From assembly GCF_000420765.1 (NCBI RefSeq), contig NZ_ATVO01000003.1, positions 557,795-621,794 on the forward strand: DNA of 64,000 nt. Reading direction: 5' to 3'. Numbering within the stretch: position 1 is the first letter of the stretch; every line of letters begins with the position of its first letter. Below are positions 50,741 through 59,525 of this stretch, one piece after another. Source of the DNA: Sandarakinorhabdus limnophila DSM 17366. Its GTDB lineage: Bacteria > Pseudomonadota > Alphaproteobacteria > Sphingomonadales > Sphingomonadaceae. Both the position numbers and the translations under genes were made by a program. The notes under the pieces are model-generated. The model had not been told where the DNA came from and ran no database searches. It saw only the letters and a program-made list of their open reading frames with translations.

Positions 50741-51621
50741 AACCCCTGCATCTTGCCATGATCCTCGCCATCGACGTGGTGTGGGGCTGCAACATCGTTG
50801 CCGTGAAGGAAGGCGTGATGAGCGCCGGGCCGTTCACGGCCGTTCTGCTGCGCTATGTCGTCGCCACGGCCGTCTGCCTGCCGTTCCTGCGCTGGCTGCC
50901 GGGGCGGATGGGGCTGATCCTGCTGGCCGGTTTTGTGTCCGGAGCGTTGTTCATGTCGCTGGGGGCGGTGAGCTTCGCGCTGGCCGACAATATTTCGGCC
51001 CTTTCCATCGTCGGGCAATTGGGCGTGCCGTTCAGCCTGATCCTCGCCGTCATCTTCATGAAGGAGGAAATCCGTTGGCCGCGCATCACCGCTATCGCCA
51101 TCTGCTTCATGGGCGTGGTGGTGATGGGCTTTGATCCGGCGATCGCCAACGAACGCATCGGCATCCTGCTCACGGTGGGCGCAGCCTTGAGCTGGGCGGC
51201 GGGTAACCTCTTGTTCCGAAAGCTGCAGGGCGTGTCGGTGCTGGTCATCCACGGCTGGCTCGGCATCGTTGCCATCCCGATCATGGCCACACTGGCCTAT
51301 GCGTTCGAACCCGCCAAACTGGCTGCCATCCCCGATCTGCCACTCAGCACCTGGGGCTGGATCGCCTATTCGGGCATCATGTCCAGCATTGTCGGTCACG
51401 GCGGGATGACCTGGCTGTTCCAGCGTTACCCGGTCGCCGTGGTCTCGCCGCTCACCCTGCCGACGCCGCTGATTTCGGTCGCCATCGCGGTGGCTGTGTA
51501 TGACACGCCGATCACCGGCCAGATGATGGTGGGCGGGCTCTTGACGCTGGTCGGCGTCGCCATCATCACCATCCGCACCGCGCAACGCCGCGACAGCGAC
51601 ATGCCGGTGGAGCCAACATGA
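50737..51621 (+). CDS. EamA-family (DMT) transporter
   Basis: This 294-residue membrane protein has ten predicted helices in two EamA repeats: residues 5-135 (DVVWGCNIVAVKEG, LALADNIS-like segment, FMKEEIRWPRITAI) and 150-285 (AALSWAAGNLLFRKL, YSGIMSSIVGHGGMTWLFQRYP, LLTLVGVAIITI). Such proteins export amino acids or metabolites, but substrate is unknown. The ATG overlaps the DjlA-like stop by 4 bp, and the stop overlaps the amidase start by 4 bp. This gives a three-gene coupled run. Confidence 0.9.
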   Translation: MKPLHLAMILAIDVVWGCNIVAVKEGVMSAGPFTAVLLRYVVATAVCLPFLRWLPGRMGLILLAGFVSGALFMSLGAVSFALADNISALSIVGQLGVPFSLILAVIFMKEEIRWPRITAIAICFMGVVVMGFDPAIANERIGILLTVGAALSWAAGNLLFRKLQGVSVLVIHGWLGIVAIPIMATLAYAFEPAKLAAIPDLPLSTWGWIAYSGIMSSIVGHGGMTWLFQRYPVAVVSPLTLPTPLISVAIAVAVYDTPITGQMMVGGLLTLVGVAIITIRTAQRRDSDMPVEPT

Positions 51622-52286
51622 TTCAGCGCGCCAGCCCCAATTTCAACGACCGGCAACTGCCGATCGGCATGGTGGTACTGCACTACACCGGCATGCAGAG
51701 CGGCGCCGAAGCCATCGACTGGCTGGCCAACCCGCAGTCCGGCGTTTCCGCCCATTATGTCGTCGCCGAAGACGGTACGGTGCTGCAAATGGTGGATGAG
51801 TCCAAGCGCGCCTGGCACGCCGGCCGCAGTTGGTGGCGCGGCGTGACGGACGTGAACAGCGCCAGCATCGGTATCGAGATCGTCAACCCCGGCCACGAGT
51901 TCGGCTATGTCCCCTTCCCCACCCCGCAGATGGACGCGGTGCACGCGCTGGTCGCCGAAATCTGCGCCCGCCACCGCATCCTGCCCGCCAACGTGGTGGG
52001 CCACAGCGACATCGCCCCCACCCGCAAGGAAGACCCGGGCGAGCTGTTCGACTGGCCCCGCCTTGCCCGCGCCGGCCTTGCGGCCGCGCCAAAGCCCTGC
52101 ATGGACCCGAACTGGGCCGACATGGGCTTCATGGCCGCGCTGGGCCGCTATGGCTATGACGTGTTTGCGCCGCTTGAGGCCGTCATCGCTTTCCAGCGCC
52201 ACCACCGCCCGACGAAGTTTGACGGCGTGATCGATGCGGAAACACGCACGATCCTGCGCGGGCTGCTGCTGGCGGAAGGGCTGTAA
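51618..52286 (+). CDS. amiD: N-acetylmuramoyl-L-alanine amidase, AmiD type
   Basis: This 222-residue protein has an Amidase_2 domain (about 15-145) with zinc ligand His22 in VLHYTGM, SAHYVVAEDG, AWHAG, SIGIEIVN and HSDIAPTRKEDPG. A peptidoglycan-binding fold follows (about 160-222, FQRHHRP, DGVIDAET). It resembles E. coli AmiD but has no visible signal peptide or lipobox, so it may be cytoplasmic in muropeptide recycling (AmpD-like role). It ends with the TAA at 52284, adjacent to a minus-strand terminator. Confidence 0.89.
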   Translation: MIQRASPNFNDRQLPIGMVVLHYTGMQSGAEAIDWLANPQSGVSAHYVVAEDGTVLQMVDESKRAWHAGRSWWRGVTDVNSASIGIEIVNPGHEFGYVPFPTPQMDAVHALVAEICARHRILPANVVGHSDIAPTRKEDPGELFDWPRLARAGLAAAPKPCMDPNWADMGFMAALGRYGYDVFAPLEAVIAFQRHHRPTKFDGVIDAETRTILRGLLLAEGL

Positions 52287-52319
52287 AAAAGCGGCCAGTG
52301 CCCGAGGGAGCACCGGCCG
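52285..52319 (-). terminator. Rho-independent terminator (minus strand) downstream of the DUF6522 gene
   Basis: On the minus strand, arms CGGCCGGTGC and GCACTGGCCG (one G-U pair) flank an 8-base loop and are followed by six T residues. It therefore stops transcription coming from DUF6522. The A-run on the plus strand also overlaps the amiD stop codon. Between this site and the DUF6522 stop at 52485 there are 165 bp with no gene; a short GCTGGCAG/CTGCCAGC hairpin lies near 52370. Confidence 0.8.
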
Positions 52320-52484
52320 TGAGAGTTCCGCCGATGGTCCAACAGGGGGAAGGCCACCGTATTTGCGGGCGCTGGCAGGGCTGCCAGCCAGCGGGCCGGT
52401 GAAATTAGGCGGCCGGCCCGATCGGTAAGTTATGCCGTCAACCCACCAATATTGCAAGTCTGTAATGTTTGTCTGTGCCGATTC

Positions 52485-52778
52485 TCACACTGCGCCAGGC
52501 TTGCGCGCGCCCAGCGGCAGATCATGGCCGCCGAAATCAAGGGTGGACTTGGAAATCACGCTGCCCAGCGCATCGACGATCAGGCGCAGGCGGCGCTTGT
52601 CGGTGGCGAAGGTGAGGCGGAAGGTGCCGAAATCCGCGTCCACGCCGGCTTCCACCCACGAGGTGATAAGCCGGCCGGCCAGCATCGGCTGCACCTGTTC
52701 GGGGTTTAGTTTCAGCCCTTCGGCGATGGTTTCCGCCGAGACGGTGAAACTCTCACCACTGCCTTCGATTTCGATCAT
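52485..52778 (-). CDS. DUF6522 family protein
   Basis: This 97-residue protein matches the small DUF6522 family: MIEIEGSGESFTVSAETIAEGLKL in two pieces (MIEIEGSGESFTV, then SAETIAEGLKLNP), followed by a GRLITSWVEAGVDADFG strand-turn and FRLTFATDKRRLRLIVDALG. Function is unknown. ATG 52778 is selected, since the family starts there; the open frame extends into rnpB, where no coding makes sense. It is divergent from rnpB with a 63-bp promoter region between. Confidence 0.8.
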   Translation of the reverse strand: MIEIEGSGESFTVSAETIAEGLKLNPEQVQPMLAGRLITSWVEAGVDADFGTFRLTFATDKRRLRLIVDALGSVISKSTLDFGGHDLPLGARKPGAV

Positions 52779-52841
52779 GCCGCTGCCTGTGGCGCGAATC
52801 GCTGCGTCATGGCAATGGCAAAGCGCGATCACGTCGTTGGG

Positions 52842-53224
52842 CGACCGCGTCAGGTGCAAATCTGCCGAGGAAAGTCCGGGCTCCACGGAACGCGGTGCCG
52901 GGTAACGCCCGGCGGTTCGGGGAAACCCGGATCAGGGACAGTGCCACAGAGAAGAGACCGCCGATGGCTCTGGCAACAGAGGACAGGCAAGGGTGAAACG
53001 GTGCGGCAAGAGCGCACCGCGCGATGGGCAACCAAAGCGGCACGGCAAACCCCACCGGGAGCAAGACCGAATAGGGATGGCGCGCATGTTTCGACATGCA
53101 GGGCAGGAACCGGCCCAGTCATCCGGGTTGGTTGCTGGAGGCGGCGGGTAACCGCCGTCCGAGAGGAATGGTCGCCCAGGGGTGCAAACCCTGGACAGAA
53201 CCCGGCTTACAGGCGACGTGGTCC
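52842..53224 (+). ncRNA. rnpB: RNase P RNA (class A)
   Basis: The catalytic RNA that trims 5' leaders of tRNA precursors. Conserved blocks are in order: GAGGAAAGTCCGGGCTCCAC near 52869, AAGGGTGAAACGGTGCGG, AAACCCCACCGGGAGCAAGA in pieces, then GAGAGGAATGG and ACAGAACCCGGCTTA at the 3' end. Helix P1 is closed by GACCGCGTC and GACGTGGTC. The whole RNA is about 383 nt, normal for alphaproteobacteria. Ends are set by P1 and may be off by a few bases. Confidence 0.97.
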
Positions 53225-53227
53225 TTT

Positions 53228-53257
53228 CTGCCCGCAACGCGCAAGCGTTGCGGGCAG
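53228..53257. terminator. Strong hairpin between rnpB and recG
   Basis: Perfect 13-bp arms CTGCCCGCAACGC and GCGTTGCGGGCAG surround a GCAA tetraloop, right after rnpB and 22 bp after recG on the other strand. It has no long T-run, so it may be a weak bidirectional terminator or a processing/stability element. Confidence 0.65.
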
Positions 53258-53278
53258 ATGCTTAATGGGCCGCATCCA

Positions 53279-55330
53279 TCAGCCGCTCCGCAGCAATGCC
53301 ACCCCCGCGTCGCGCTCGAACAGATACAGCAGCACCCGCGCCGCCTGCCCCCGCGCCCCATCCAACCCGCCATCGCGATCAAGCAGCAACCGCCCATCGT
53401 CGCGCGCCATGGTAACGAACTTCTGCACGCGTTCCGGATCGGCAAAGCGAAACGCCTCCTCCCCCGATTGGCGCGTGCCCAATATCTCGCCGGCGCCGCG
53501 CAGGCGCAGATCCTCCTCGGCAATCCGGAAGCCATCATTGGTTTCGCGCATCAGCTTCAGCCGGCTGCGTGCGGTCTCCGAAAGCTCCTCGCCGCGCAGC
53601 AGCATGCACACGCTCTGCCCACTGCCGCGCCCAACACGCCCGCGCAACTGGTGCAACTGCGCCAGCCCGAAGCGCTCCGCTGCCTCGATGATCATCAGCG
53701 TGGCATTGGGCACATCCACCCCCACCTCGATCACCGTCGTCGCCACCAGCACGGCCAGCCGCCCGGCAGCGAAATCGGCCATCACCGCATCCTTGTCTGG
53801 CCCCTTCATCTTGCCGTGGACAAGGCCAACACGCCCTTCCCCCAGCCGCCCTTTCAGGAACGCCGCGCGGGTGGTCGCTGCAGCTTCATCCGCATCCTCG
53901 GTGCCATCGACCAACGGACACACCCAATAGGCCTGCCCACCGCCTTCGACATGGCGGGCAAGGCCGGCGGCGACATCCTCGAAGCGGGCGGTCACCCGCG
54001 TTTCGATGGGCTGGCGACCGGGCGGGCGCTCGTCGATCTGGCTCTGATCCATTTCGCCAAAGCGGGTGAGCGCGAGGCTGCGCGGAATTGGAGTGGCGGT
54101 CATCGCCAACACGTGCGGCGGCACCCGGCCCTTGTTGGCCAGCATCAACCGCTGGGCGACGCCGAAGCGGTGCTGTTCATCCACCACCACCAGGCCCAGA
54201 TCATCATAGGCGACCGCTTCCTGGAAGATGGCGTGGGTGCCAACAAGGATATCGATCCGCCCCGCCGCCAGATCGGCCAGCAACGCCTCGCGCGCCTTGC
54301 CCTTGTCGCGGCCGGTGAGCAGTTCGATCCGCACCGGCAGACCGGCGGCGACCTTGGTGAGTGTCGCATGATGCTGACGGGCGAGGATTTCGGTCGGCGC
54401 CAGCAAGGCCGCCTGCGTTCCCGCTTCCACCGCGGTGAGCATGGCGATCAGGCCGACCATCGTCTTGCCCGAACCCACGTCGCCCTGCAGCAATCGCAGC
54501 ATCGGTTGAGCCTGCGCCATGTCGCCGGTGATTTCGCCGATCACGCGATTTTGCGCATTGGTCAGTTGCCACGGCAGGCTGGCGATCAACGGCTGCACCA
54601 GCCGGCCATTGCCCGCCAATGCCCGCCCGCGCCGCGCCCGCGTATCGGCTCGCACCAGCAGCAGCGCCAACTGATTGGCCAGCAATTCGTCATAGGCCAG
54701 CCGGTCGCGCCCCCCTTCCATGCGGTGCGCGGCGTGGAGCGATTCGGTGAACGATGCCCAACCGTAGCGTTCGATGACACTCGGCTCGATCCACTCCGCC
54801 AAAGCCGGAACGCGCGTCAGCGCCTCGCCCACCAACTGCCCCATGCGGCGGTTGGTGACGCCTTCGGTCAGCGGATAAACCGGCTCGCGCAAACCGGGCG
54901 GTGCAGCGCTGTCCATCGCCAGCACTTCCGGATGGGCGATCTGCAGTTTCTGGCCGTACCGATCCAGCTTGCCGATCACCCGCTTTTCCACGCCGATCGG
55001 CAGCTTGGTCTGTGCCCAATTGGCGGTCTGACCAAAGAAGGTCAGGTCCACCCATTGGCCGCCACGATCCACCGCCGCCACGCGCAACGGGCTGCGCGGG
55101 CCGCCGCGCTCGTGGCGGGCCGGCGTCAGCGGCACCACCACCGGCCGGCCGACCAGGCTTTCGTCCAGCGTGTCCACCGCCAGCCGGTCGATCACCATCG
55201 TCGGCAGATGGAACGCCAGGTCGAGCGCCCGCGTGATCTTCAGTCGCGCCAATTGCCGCACCTGCGCCGAACCGACGCCCTTCAGCGCGGCCACTTCGGC
55301 GAACAGGGGGTTGAGGATGGCAGGGCGCAT
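53279..55330 (-). CDS. recG: ATP-dependent DNA helicase RecG
   Basis: This 683-residue protein is RecG, which remodels stalled replication forks. The wedge OB domain is at the N terminus (about 60-150, VALPLTPARHERG region), Walker A GDVGSGKT, TEILARQH, the DEQH box VVDEQHRFGV, TATPIPRSLALT and the TRG/GRVGRG motif near the C terminus are all clear. ATG 55330 (MRPAILNPLFAEVAALKGVG) is preferred to a long upstream open frame that would cover the sdhE region. It is divergent from sdhE, with 75 bp between. Confidence 0.97.
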   Translation of the reverse strand: MRPAILNPLFAEVAALKGVGSAQVRQLARLKITRALDLAFHLPTMVIDRLAVDTLDESLVGRPVVVPLTPARHERGGPRSPLRVAAVDRGGQWVDLTFFGQTANWAQTKLPIGVEKRVIGKLDRYGQKLQIAHPEVLAMDSAAPPGLREPVYPLTEGVTNRRMGQLVGEALTRVPALAEWIEPSVIERYGWASFTESLHAAHRMEGGRDRLAYDELLANQLALLLVRADTRARRGRALAGNGRLVQPLIASLPWQLTNAQNRVIGEITGDMAQAQPMLRLLQGDVGSGKTMVGLIAMLTAVEAGTQAALLAPTEILARQHHATLTKVAAGLPVRIELLTGRDKGKAREALLADLAAGRIDILVGTHAIFQEAVAYDDLGLVVVDEQHRFGVAQRLMLANKGRVPPHVLAMTATPIPRSLALTRFGEMDQSQIDERPPGRQPIETRVTARFEDVAAGLARHVEGGGQAYWVCPLVDGTEDADEAAATTRAAFLKGRLGEGRVGLVHGKMKGPDKDAVMADFAAGRLAVLVATTVIEVGVDVPNATLMIIEAAERFGLAQLHQLRGRVGRGSGQSVCMLLRGEELSETARSRLKLMRETNDGFRIAEEDLRLRGAGEILGTRQSGEEAFRFADPERVQKFVTMARDDGRLLLDRDGGLDGARGQAARVLLYLFERDAGVALLRSG

Positions 55331-55405
55331 GATATGGCACCGTTGATAGCACCGCGCTGGCCGTTTGAAACGCCCGCGCGGCATTTGTGTTTGAAGGGCC
55401 TTGCC

Positions 55406-55690
55406 ATGAACGACAACCAGATCGATCCGTGGGACCTGCGTATTCGCAAGGCCAAGTATCGCGCCAGCCATCGCGGCACCAAGGAATCCGATCTGGTGGT
55501 GGGCGGCTTCTTCGATCGCCATCACACGACGTGGGACGAAGCGGCGCTGGCCTGGTTCGAGATCCTGCTGGAAGAGCAGGATGTCGATATCCTGGCCTGG
55601 GCCTTCGGCACCGCCGCCGTTCCGCCCCGGCTGGAGGGCGCGCAGATGCAGCTGCTGAAGAAGCTCGATTTTGTCGAAGTGACGAAGTGA
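55406..55690 (+). CDS. sdhE: Succinate dehydrogenase assembly factor 2 (SdhE)
   Basis: This 94-residue helical protein promotes covalent attachment of FAD to the SdhA subunit. The family motif RGTKE (R23-G-x-x-E27) lies near the N terminus, followed by DLVVGGFFDRH, WFEILLEEQDVDILAWAFG. ATG 55406 has GAAGGG upstream. Its stop overlaps the GTG of mfd by 4 bp (GTGA). The recG-sdhE-mfd arrangement is conserved in many alphaproteobacteria. Confidence 0.94.
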   Translation: MNDNQIDPWDLRIRKAKYRASHRGTKESDLVVGGFFDRHHTTWDEAALAWFEILLEEQDVDILAWAFGTAAVPPRLEGAQMQLLKKLDFVEVTK

Positions 55691-58600
55691 TCGATCTGCC
55701 GCGCTTCGTCGAAGCCGCGCGGCCGGTGACGCTGGCGCGCTGTGCCGGCGGTTATCTGCCATGGCTGATGGCCGATGTGGCGCGCGCCGCCAAGGGCCGC
55801 GCCTGGTTCATCGCCGCAGACGAAGCGCAGGCGCGTTCCGTGGCCGAAGCCGCGGCGTATTTCGCACCCGAAATCGCCATCACCATGCTGCCGGCCTGGG
55901 ATTGCCTGCCTTACGACCGCGCCTCGCCATCGCTGAAGGCCGCCGCCGAACGCGTCGCGGCGCTGGCGGCACTGGCTGAACCGCAACGGGGCGCCGAACT
56001 CGTCGTCACAACCGTCAACGCCATCAGCCAGCGCTGCCTGCCCACCGCCCGCATCGCCAGCCTGTCGGCGAGGCTGAAGCCCGGCAGCCGCATCGATCGC
56101 AACAGCCTGGCGCTGAAGCTGGCCGCCAATGGCTTTGTGCGCGTCGATACCGTGGTGGAGCCGGGCGAATATGCCCTGCGTGGCGGCCTGGTGGACGTGA
56201 TGCCATCCGGCGAGGAGTTCGCGCTGCGGCTCGATTTCTTCGGCGACGAGATTGAATCCATTCGCCGTTTCGATCCCGCCACCCAGCGCAGCCTGGGCCC
56301 GGCGGACGGCTTTGACCTGCTGCCGGTCTCCGAAGTGCTGCTCGATGCCGACCGCATCCGCGCCTTCCGTTCGGGCTGGCTGGAAAAATTCGGCGCCACC
56401 GCCACCGGCGATCCGCTCTACGAAGCCGTCAGCGACGGGCGCCGCCTGGCCGGCATGGAACATTGGCTGCCGCTGTTCGAACCCGATCTCGTCACCCTGT
56501 TCGATTGGCTGGCTGCCGATGATGTGGTGGTGCGCGATGCGGGCGCGGACAAGGCCGCGGCTGACCGCTTCGACGCCATCAGCGATTATCACGAGAACCG
56601 CGTTGCCGCGTTGAGCCAGAAAAAGGGCAGTTACCGCCCGCTGGCGCCCGCCGCGCTCTACCTGTCGCGCGAGGAGTGGGCCGAGCGGCTCACCGCCCAC
56701 GCCGTCCACGGCACCAGCTCGCACAGCGTTGCGCCCGGCACCTTGTTTGCCATCGATTGCGACGCCGTGCCGGCCCGCGATTTCGCCCCGGAACGCGTCG
56801 GCCAGGCCAATGGCGGCCCGCCGGTCTATACCGCGATCAAGGCCCATATCGAGGATCGCCGTGCTGACGGTGACCGGGTGATTCTGGCCAGCTACTCCAA
56901 CGGCGCGCGCGAACGGCTGCGCGGCCTGCTTGTCGATGAAGGCGTCGAACGCCTCGTCACCGCCGATCACTGGCAGGAAGCCCAAGGCCTCGCCGCTGCC
57001 GGCCAGATCGTGCTCACCGTGCTGCCGCTTGATCACGGCTTCACCAAGATTGACCCGCGCGGGCCGCTGACACTGCTGACCGAGCAGGACATGCTGGGTG
57101 ACCGCCTGGTCCGCAAGGCCCGCTCAGCGCGCAAGGCCGATGCCTTCCTCGCAGAACTGGCGATGCTCACGCCCGGCGATCTGATCGTCCACCGCGATCA
57201 CGGCATCGGCCGCTACGACGGGCTGATGGCCATCGCCATCGGCGGCAAACCGCATGATTGCGTGGCGCTCAGCTACGACGGCGGCGACAAGCTGTATGTG
57301 CCGGTCGAGAATATCGACGTCCTCACCCGTTACGGCAGCGATAGCGAAGGCGTCGGCCTCGACAAATTGGGCGGCGTCGCCTGGAGCACGCGCAAGGCGC
57401 GGATGAAAAACCGCATCCGCGAGATTGCCGGCGAATTGCTGGCAACAGCGGCGGCGCGCGCCCTGCGCGAAGGCGAACCGGTGCAGATCGACAGCCACGG
57501 CATGGCGGCGTTTGTGGACCGCTTCCCCTATGCCGAAACCGATGATCAGCTCAAAGCCATTGCCGACGTGGTCGAGGATCTCACCTCCGGCCGCCCGATG
57601 GACCGGCTGGTGTGCGGCGATGTCGGCTTCGGCAAGACCGAAGTCGCCCTGCGCGCGGCCTATGCTGCCGCCATGTCCGGGATGCAGGTGGCGGTGGTGT
57701 GCCCCACCACCCTGCTGGCGCGGCAACATAACCAGAGCTTCCGCGAACGCTTCACCGGCCTTCCGCTGGAAGTACGGCACCTGTCGCGGCTGGTGAATGC
57801 CGCCGACGCCAAATCCTGTCGCGAAGGCCTGGCCGACGGAACAGTGGATATCGTTATCGGCACCCACGCCGTGCTGGCCAAATCAATCGAATTCAAACGG
57901 CTGGGACTGGTTGTTGTCGACGAAGAGCAGCGCTTTGGCGTCGTCCACAAGGAACGGCTGAAGGCGCTCAAGGCCGATGTGCACATGCTCACGCTCACCG
58001 CCACGCCGATCCCGCGCACGCTGCAGATGGCACTGACCGGCCTGCGCGAAATGTCGATCATCGCCACCCCGCCGGTCGATCGCCTCGCGGTGCGAACCTA
58101 TGTGAGCCCGTTTGATGAAGTGGTGATCCGCGAGGCGCTGCTGCGCGAGCATTATCGCGGCGGGCAGAGCTTCTTCGTGGTGCCGCGCATCGCCGATCTG
58201 GCCGATATCGAACAATTCCTGCGCGAACAGGTGCCGGAAGTGAAGCCGATCACCGCCCACGGCCAGATGGCGCCATCGGAAGTGGAAGAGCGGATGAGCG
58301 CCTTCTACGACAAGCGCTATGACGTGCTGCTCTCCACCACCATCATCGAAAGCGGCCTCGACATCCCGTCCGCCAACACGCTGATCGTGCACCGGGCCGA
58401 CCGGTTTGGCCTCGCCCAGCTCTACCAGATCCGCGGCCGCGTGGGGCGCGGCAAGACCCGCGCCTATGCCTATCTCACCACCGCCGCCGGGCAGACAATC
58501 ACCGAAGGCGCCGAAAAGCGGCTGCAGGTGCTCTCACAGCTCGATACGCTCGGCGCCGGCTTCCAGTTGGCCAGCCATGATCTCGATCAGCGCGGCGCCG

Positions 58601-59280
58601 GCAATCTGCTGGGCGATGAACAATCCGGCCATATCAAGGAGATCGGCTTCGAACTCTACCAGTCGATGCTGGAAGAGGCGATCCTGGAAGCCCGCGCCGA
58701 AGCCGCCGGCATGAAGCCGCCCGCCGAAGCTTTCAGCCCCCAGATCACCGCCGAAGTGCCGATCCTGATCCCTGATCATTATGTGCCCGATCTCAACGTG
58801 CGCATGGCGCTCTACCGCCGCCTCAACGAGATCGACAGCCGCGCCGGCATCGACAGCCTCGCCGCCGAGATCATCGACCGTTTCGGCAAATTGCCATCGG
58901 AAGTGGAAAACCTGCTCTCCGTCATCGAAATCAAGCAAGCCTGCATCACCGCCGGCATCGCCAAGCTGGAAGCCGGCCGCAAGGGCGGCCTCGTCACCTT
59001 CCGCGACGACCGCTTTGCCAACCCCGATGCGCTGATGGATTATATCGCCCGCCTTGGCGAACGGGCAAAAGTGCGGCCGGATCAGAAACTCTTCATCGCC
59101 GCCGAGTGGGGCGATGACCGCACACGGTTGAAGGGCGCACTGGCCATCGCATCGGCCCTGAGCAAGCTCGCGGCCGGCGCAAAGCTGAAACCCGTGGCGA
59201 AACCGGCAGCAAAGCCGCTGCCGCCGCCGAAAGCGCCGATGCGGCCGGCGGTGTTCAAATCGAAGTTCGGCAAAAGATAG
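55687..59280 (+). CDS. mfd: Transcription-repair coupling factor Mfd
   Basis: This 1197-residue protein removes stalled RNA polymerase and recruits UvrA. It has a UvrB-like region (about 1-350: LPAWDCLPYDRASPS, GEYALRGGLVDVMP), the RNA polymerase-interacting domain around 480-560 (PGDLIVHRDHGIGRYDGL), then the helicase with Walker A GDVGFGKTEVA, VVDEEQRFGV, TATPIPRTLQM, and GRVGRG, and a C-terminal TRCF domain. Start GTG 55687 overlaps the sdhE stop; family members start with a similar short lead. The C-terminal end is Lys/Pro-rich. An inverted-repeat element follows directly. Confidence 0.97.
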   Translation: MIDLPRFVEAARPVTLARCAGGYLPWLMADVARAAKGRAWFIAADEAQARSVAEAAAYFAPEIAITMLPAWDCLPYDRASPSLKAAAERVAALAALAEPQRGAELVVTTVNAISQRCLPTARIASLSARLKPGSRIDRNSLALKLAANGFVRVDTVVEPGEYALRGGLVDVMPSGEEFALRLDFFGDEIESIRRFDPATQRSLGPADGFDLLPVSEVLLDADRIRAFRSGWLEKFGATATGDPLYEAVSDGRRLAGMEHWLPLFEPDLVTLFDWLAADDVVVRDAGADKAAADRFDAISDYHENRVAALSQKKGSYRPLAPAALYLSREEWAERLTAHAVHGTSSHSVAPGTLFAIDCDAVPARDFAPERVGQANGGPPVYTAIKAHIEDRRADGDRVILASYSNGARERLRGLLVDEGVERLVTADHWQEAQGLAAAGQIVLTVLPLDHGFTKIDPRGPLTLLTEQDMLGDRLVRKARSARKADAFLAELAMLTPGDLIVHRDHGIGRYDGLMAIAIGGKPHDCVALSYDGGDKLYVPVENIDVLTRYGSDSEGVGLDKLGGVAWSTRKARMKNRIREIAGELLATAAARALREGEPVQIDSHGMAAFVDRFPYAETDDQLKAIADVVEDLTSGRPMDRLVCGDVGFGKTEVALRAAYAAAMSGMQVAVVCPTTLLARQHNQSFRERFTGLPLEVRHLSRLVNAADAKSCREGLADGTVDIVIGTHAVLAKSIEFKRLGLVVVDEEQRFGVVHKERLKALKADVHMLTLTATPIPRTLQMALTGLREMSIIATPPVDRLAVRTYVSPFDEVVIREALLREHYRGGQSFFVVPRIADLADIEQFLREQVPEVKPITAHGQMAPSEVEERMSAFYDKRYDVLLSTTIIESGLDIPSANTLIVHRADRFGLAQLYQIRGRVGRGKTRAYAYLTTAAGQTITEGAEKRLQVLSQLDTLGAGFQLASHDLDQRGAGNLLGDEQSGHIKEIGFELYQSMLEEAILEARAEAAGMKPPAEAFSPQITAEVPILIPDHYVPDLNVRMALYRRLNEIDSRAGIDSLAAEIIDRFGKLPSEVENLLSVIEIKQACITAGIAKLEAGRKGGLVTFRDDRFANPDALMDYIARLGERAKVRPDQKLFIAAEWGDDRTRLKGALAIASALSKLAAGAKLKPVAKPAAKPLPPPKAPMRPAVFKSKFGKR

Positions 59281-59282
59281 GT

Positions 59283-59511
59283 GGCCTCCGGCGGGCAGGG
59301 ACGCAGTCCCTGCACCCGTTTGTTTTCGGGCGCGCCCGAAGGCCACGGACCGATCTGGCGCCGCAGGCAATTGTGCATTTGCCAAGCCGGTAAGGCCTAA
59401 CAGTGATGGGCGATTTGCGATTGTTGCCTGCGGCAGCGCGCCCAACCGATAGAATAGTGCGCTGCCCTAAACGAACGGGTGCAGGGTCCTCGACCCTGCC
59501 CGCCGGAGGCC
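59283..59511. repeat. MITE-like element with long terminal inverted repeats
   Basis: The left arm (59283-59326) and right arm (59469-59511) are inverted copies of about 43 bp with few mismatches, both carrying GGCCTCCGGCGGGCAGGG-type sequence ends. Each arm also folds on itself (GGGCAGGGACGC...AGTCCCTGCACCC type). The 140-bp interior has a second, inner inverted pair (GCCGCAGGCAA and TTGCCTGCGGC), but no gene. It fills the 245-bp gap between mfd and the EAL gene, ending the two convergent genes with hairpins. It may be a non-autonomous transposable element or a species-specific palindromic repeat. I see no second copy in this window. Confidence 0.75.
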
Positions 59512-59525
59512 CTTCCTTCTTGAAC

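Noticed and set aside
55387..55686. Upstream extension of the mfd frame through sdhE
   Set aside because: It would overlap sdhE in another frame; the GTG at 55687 with a GTGA overlap is a better start.
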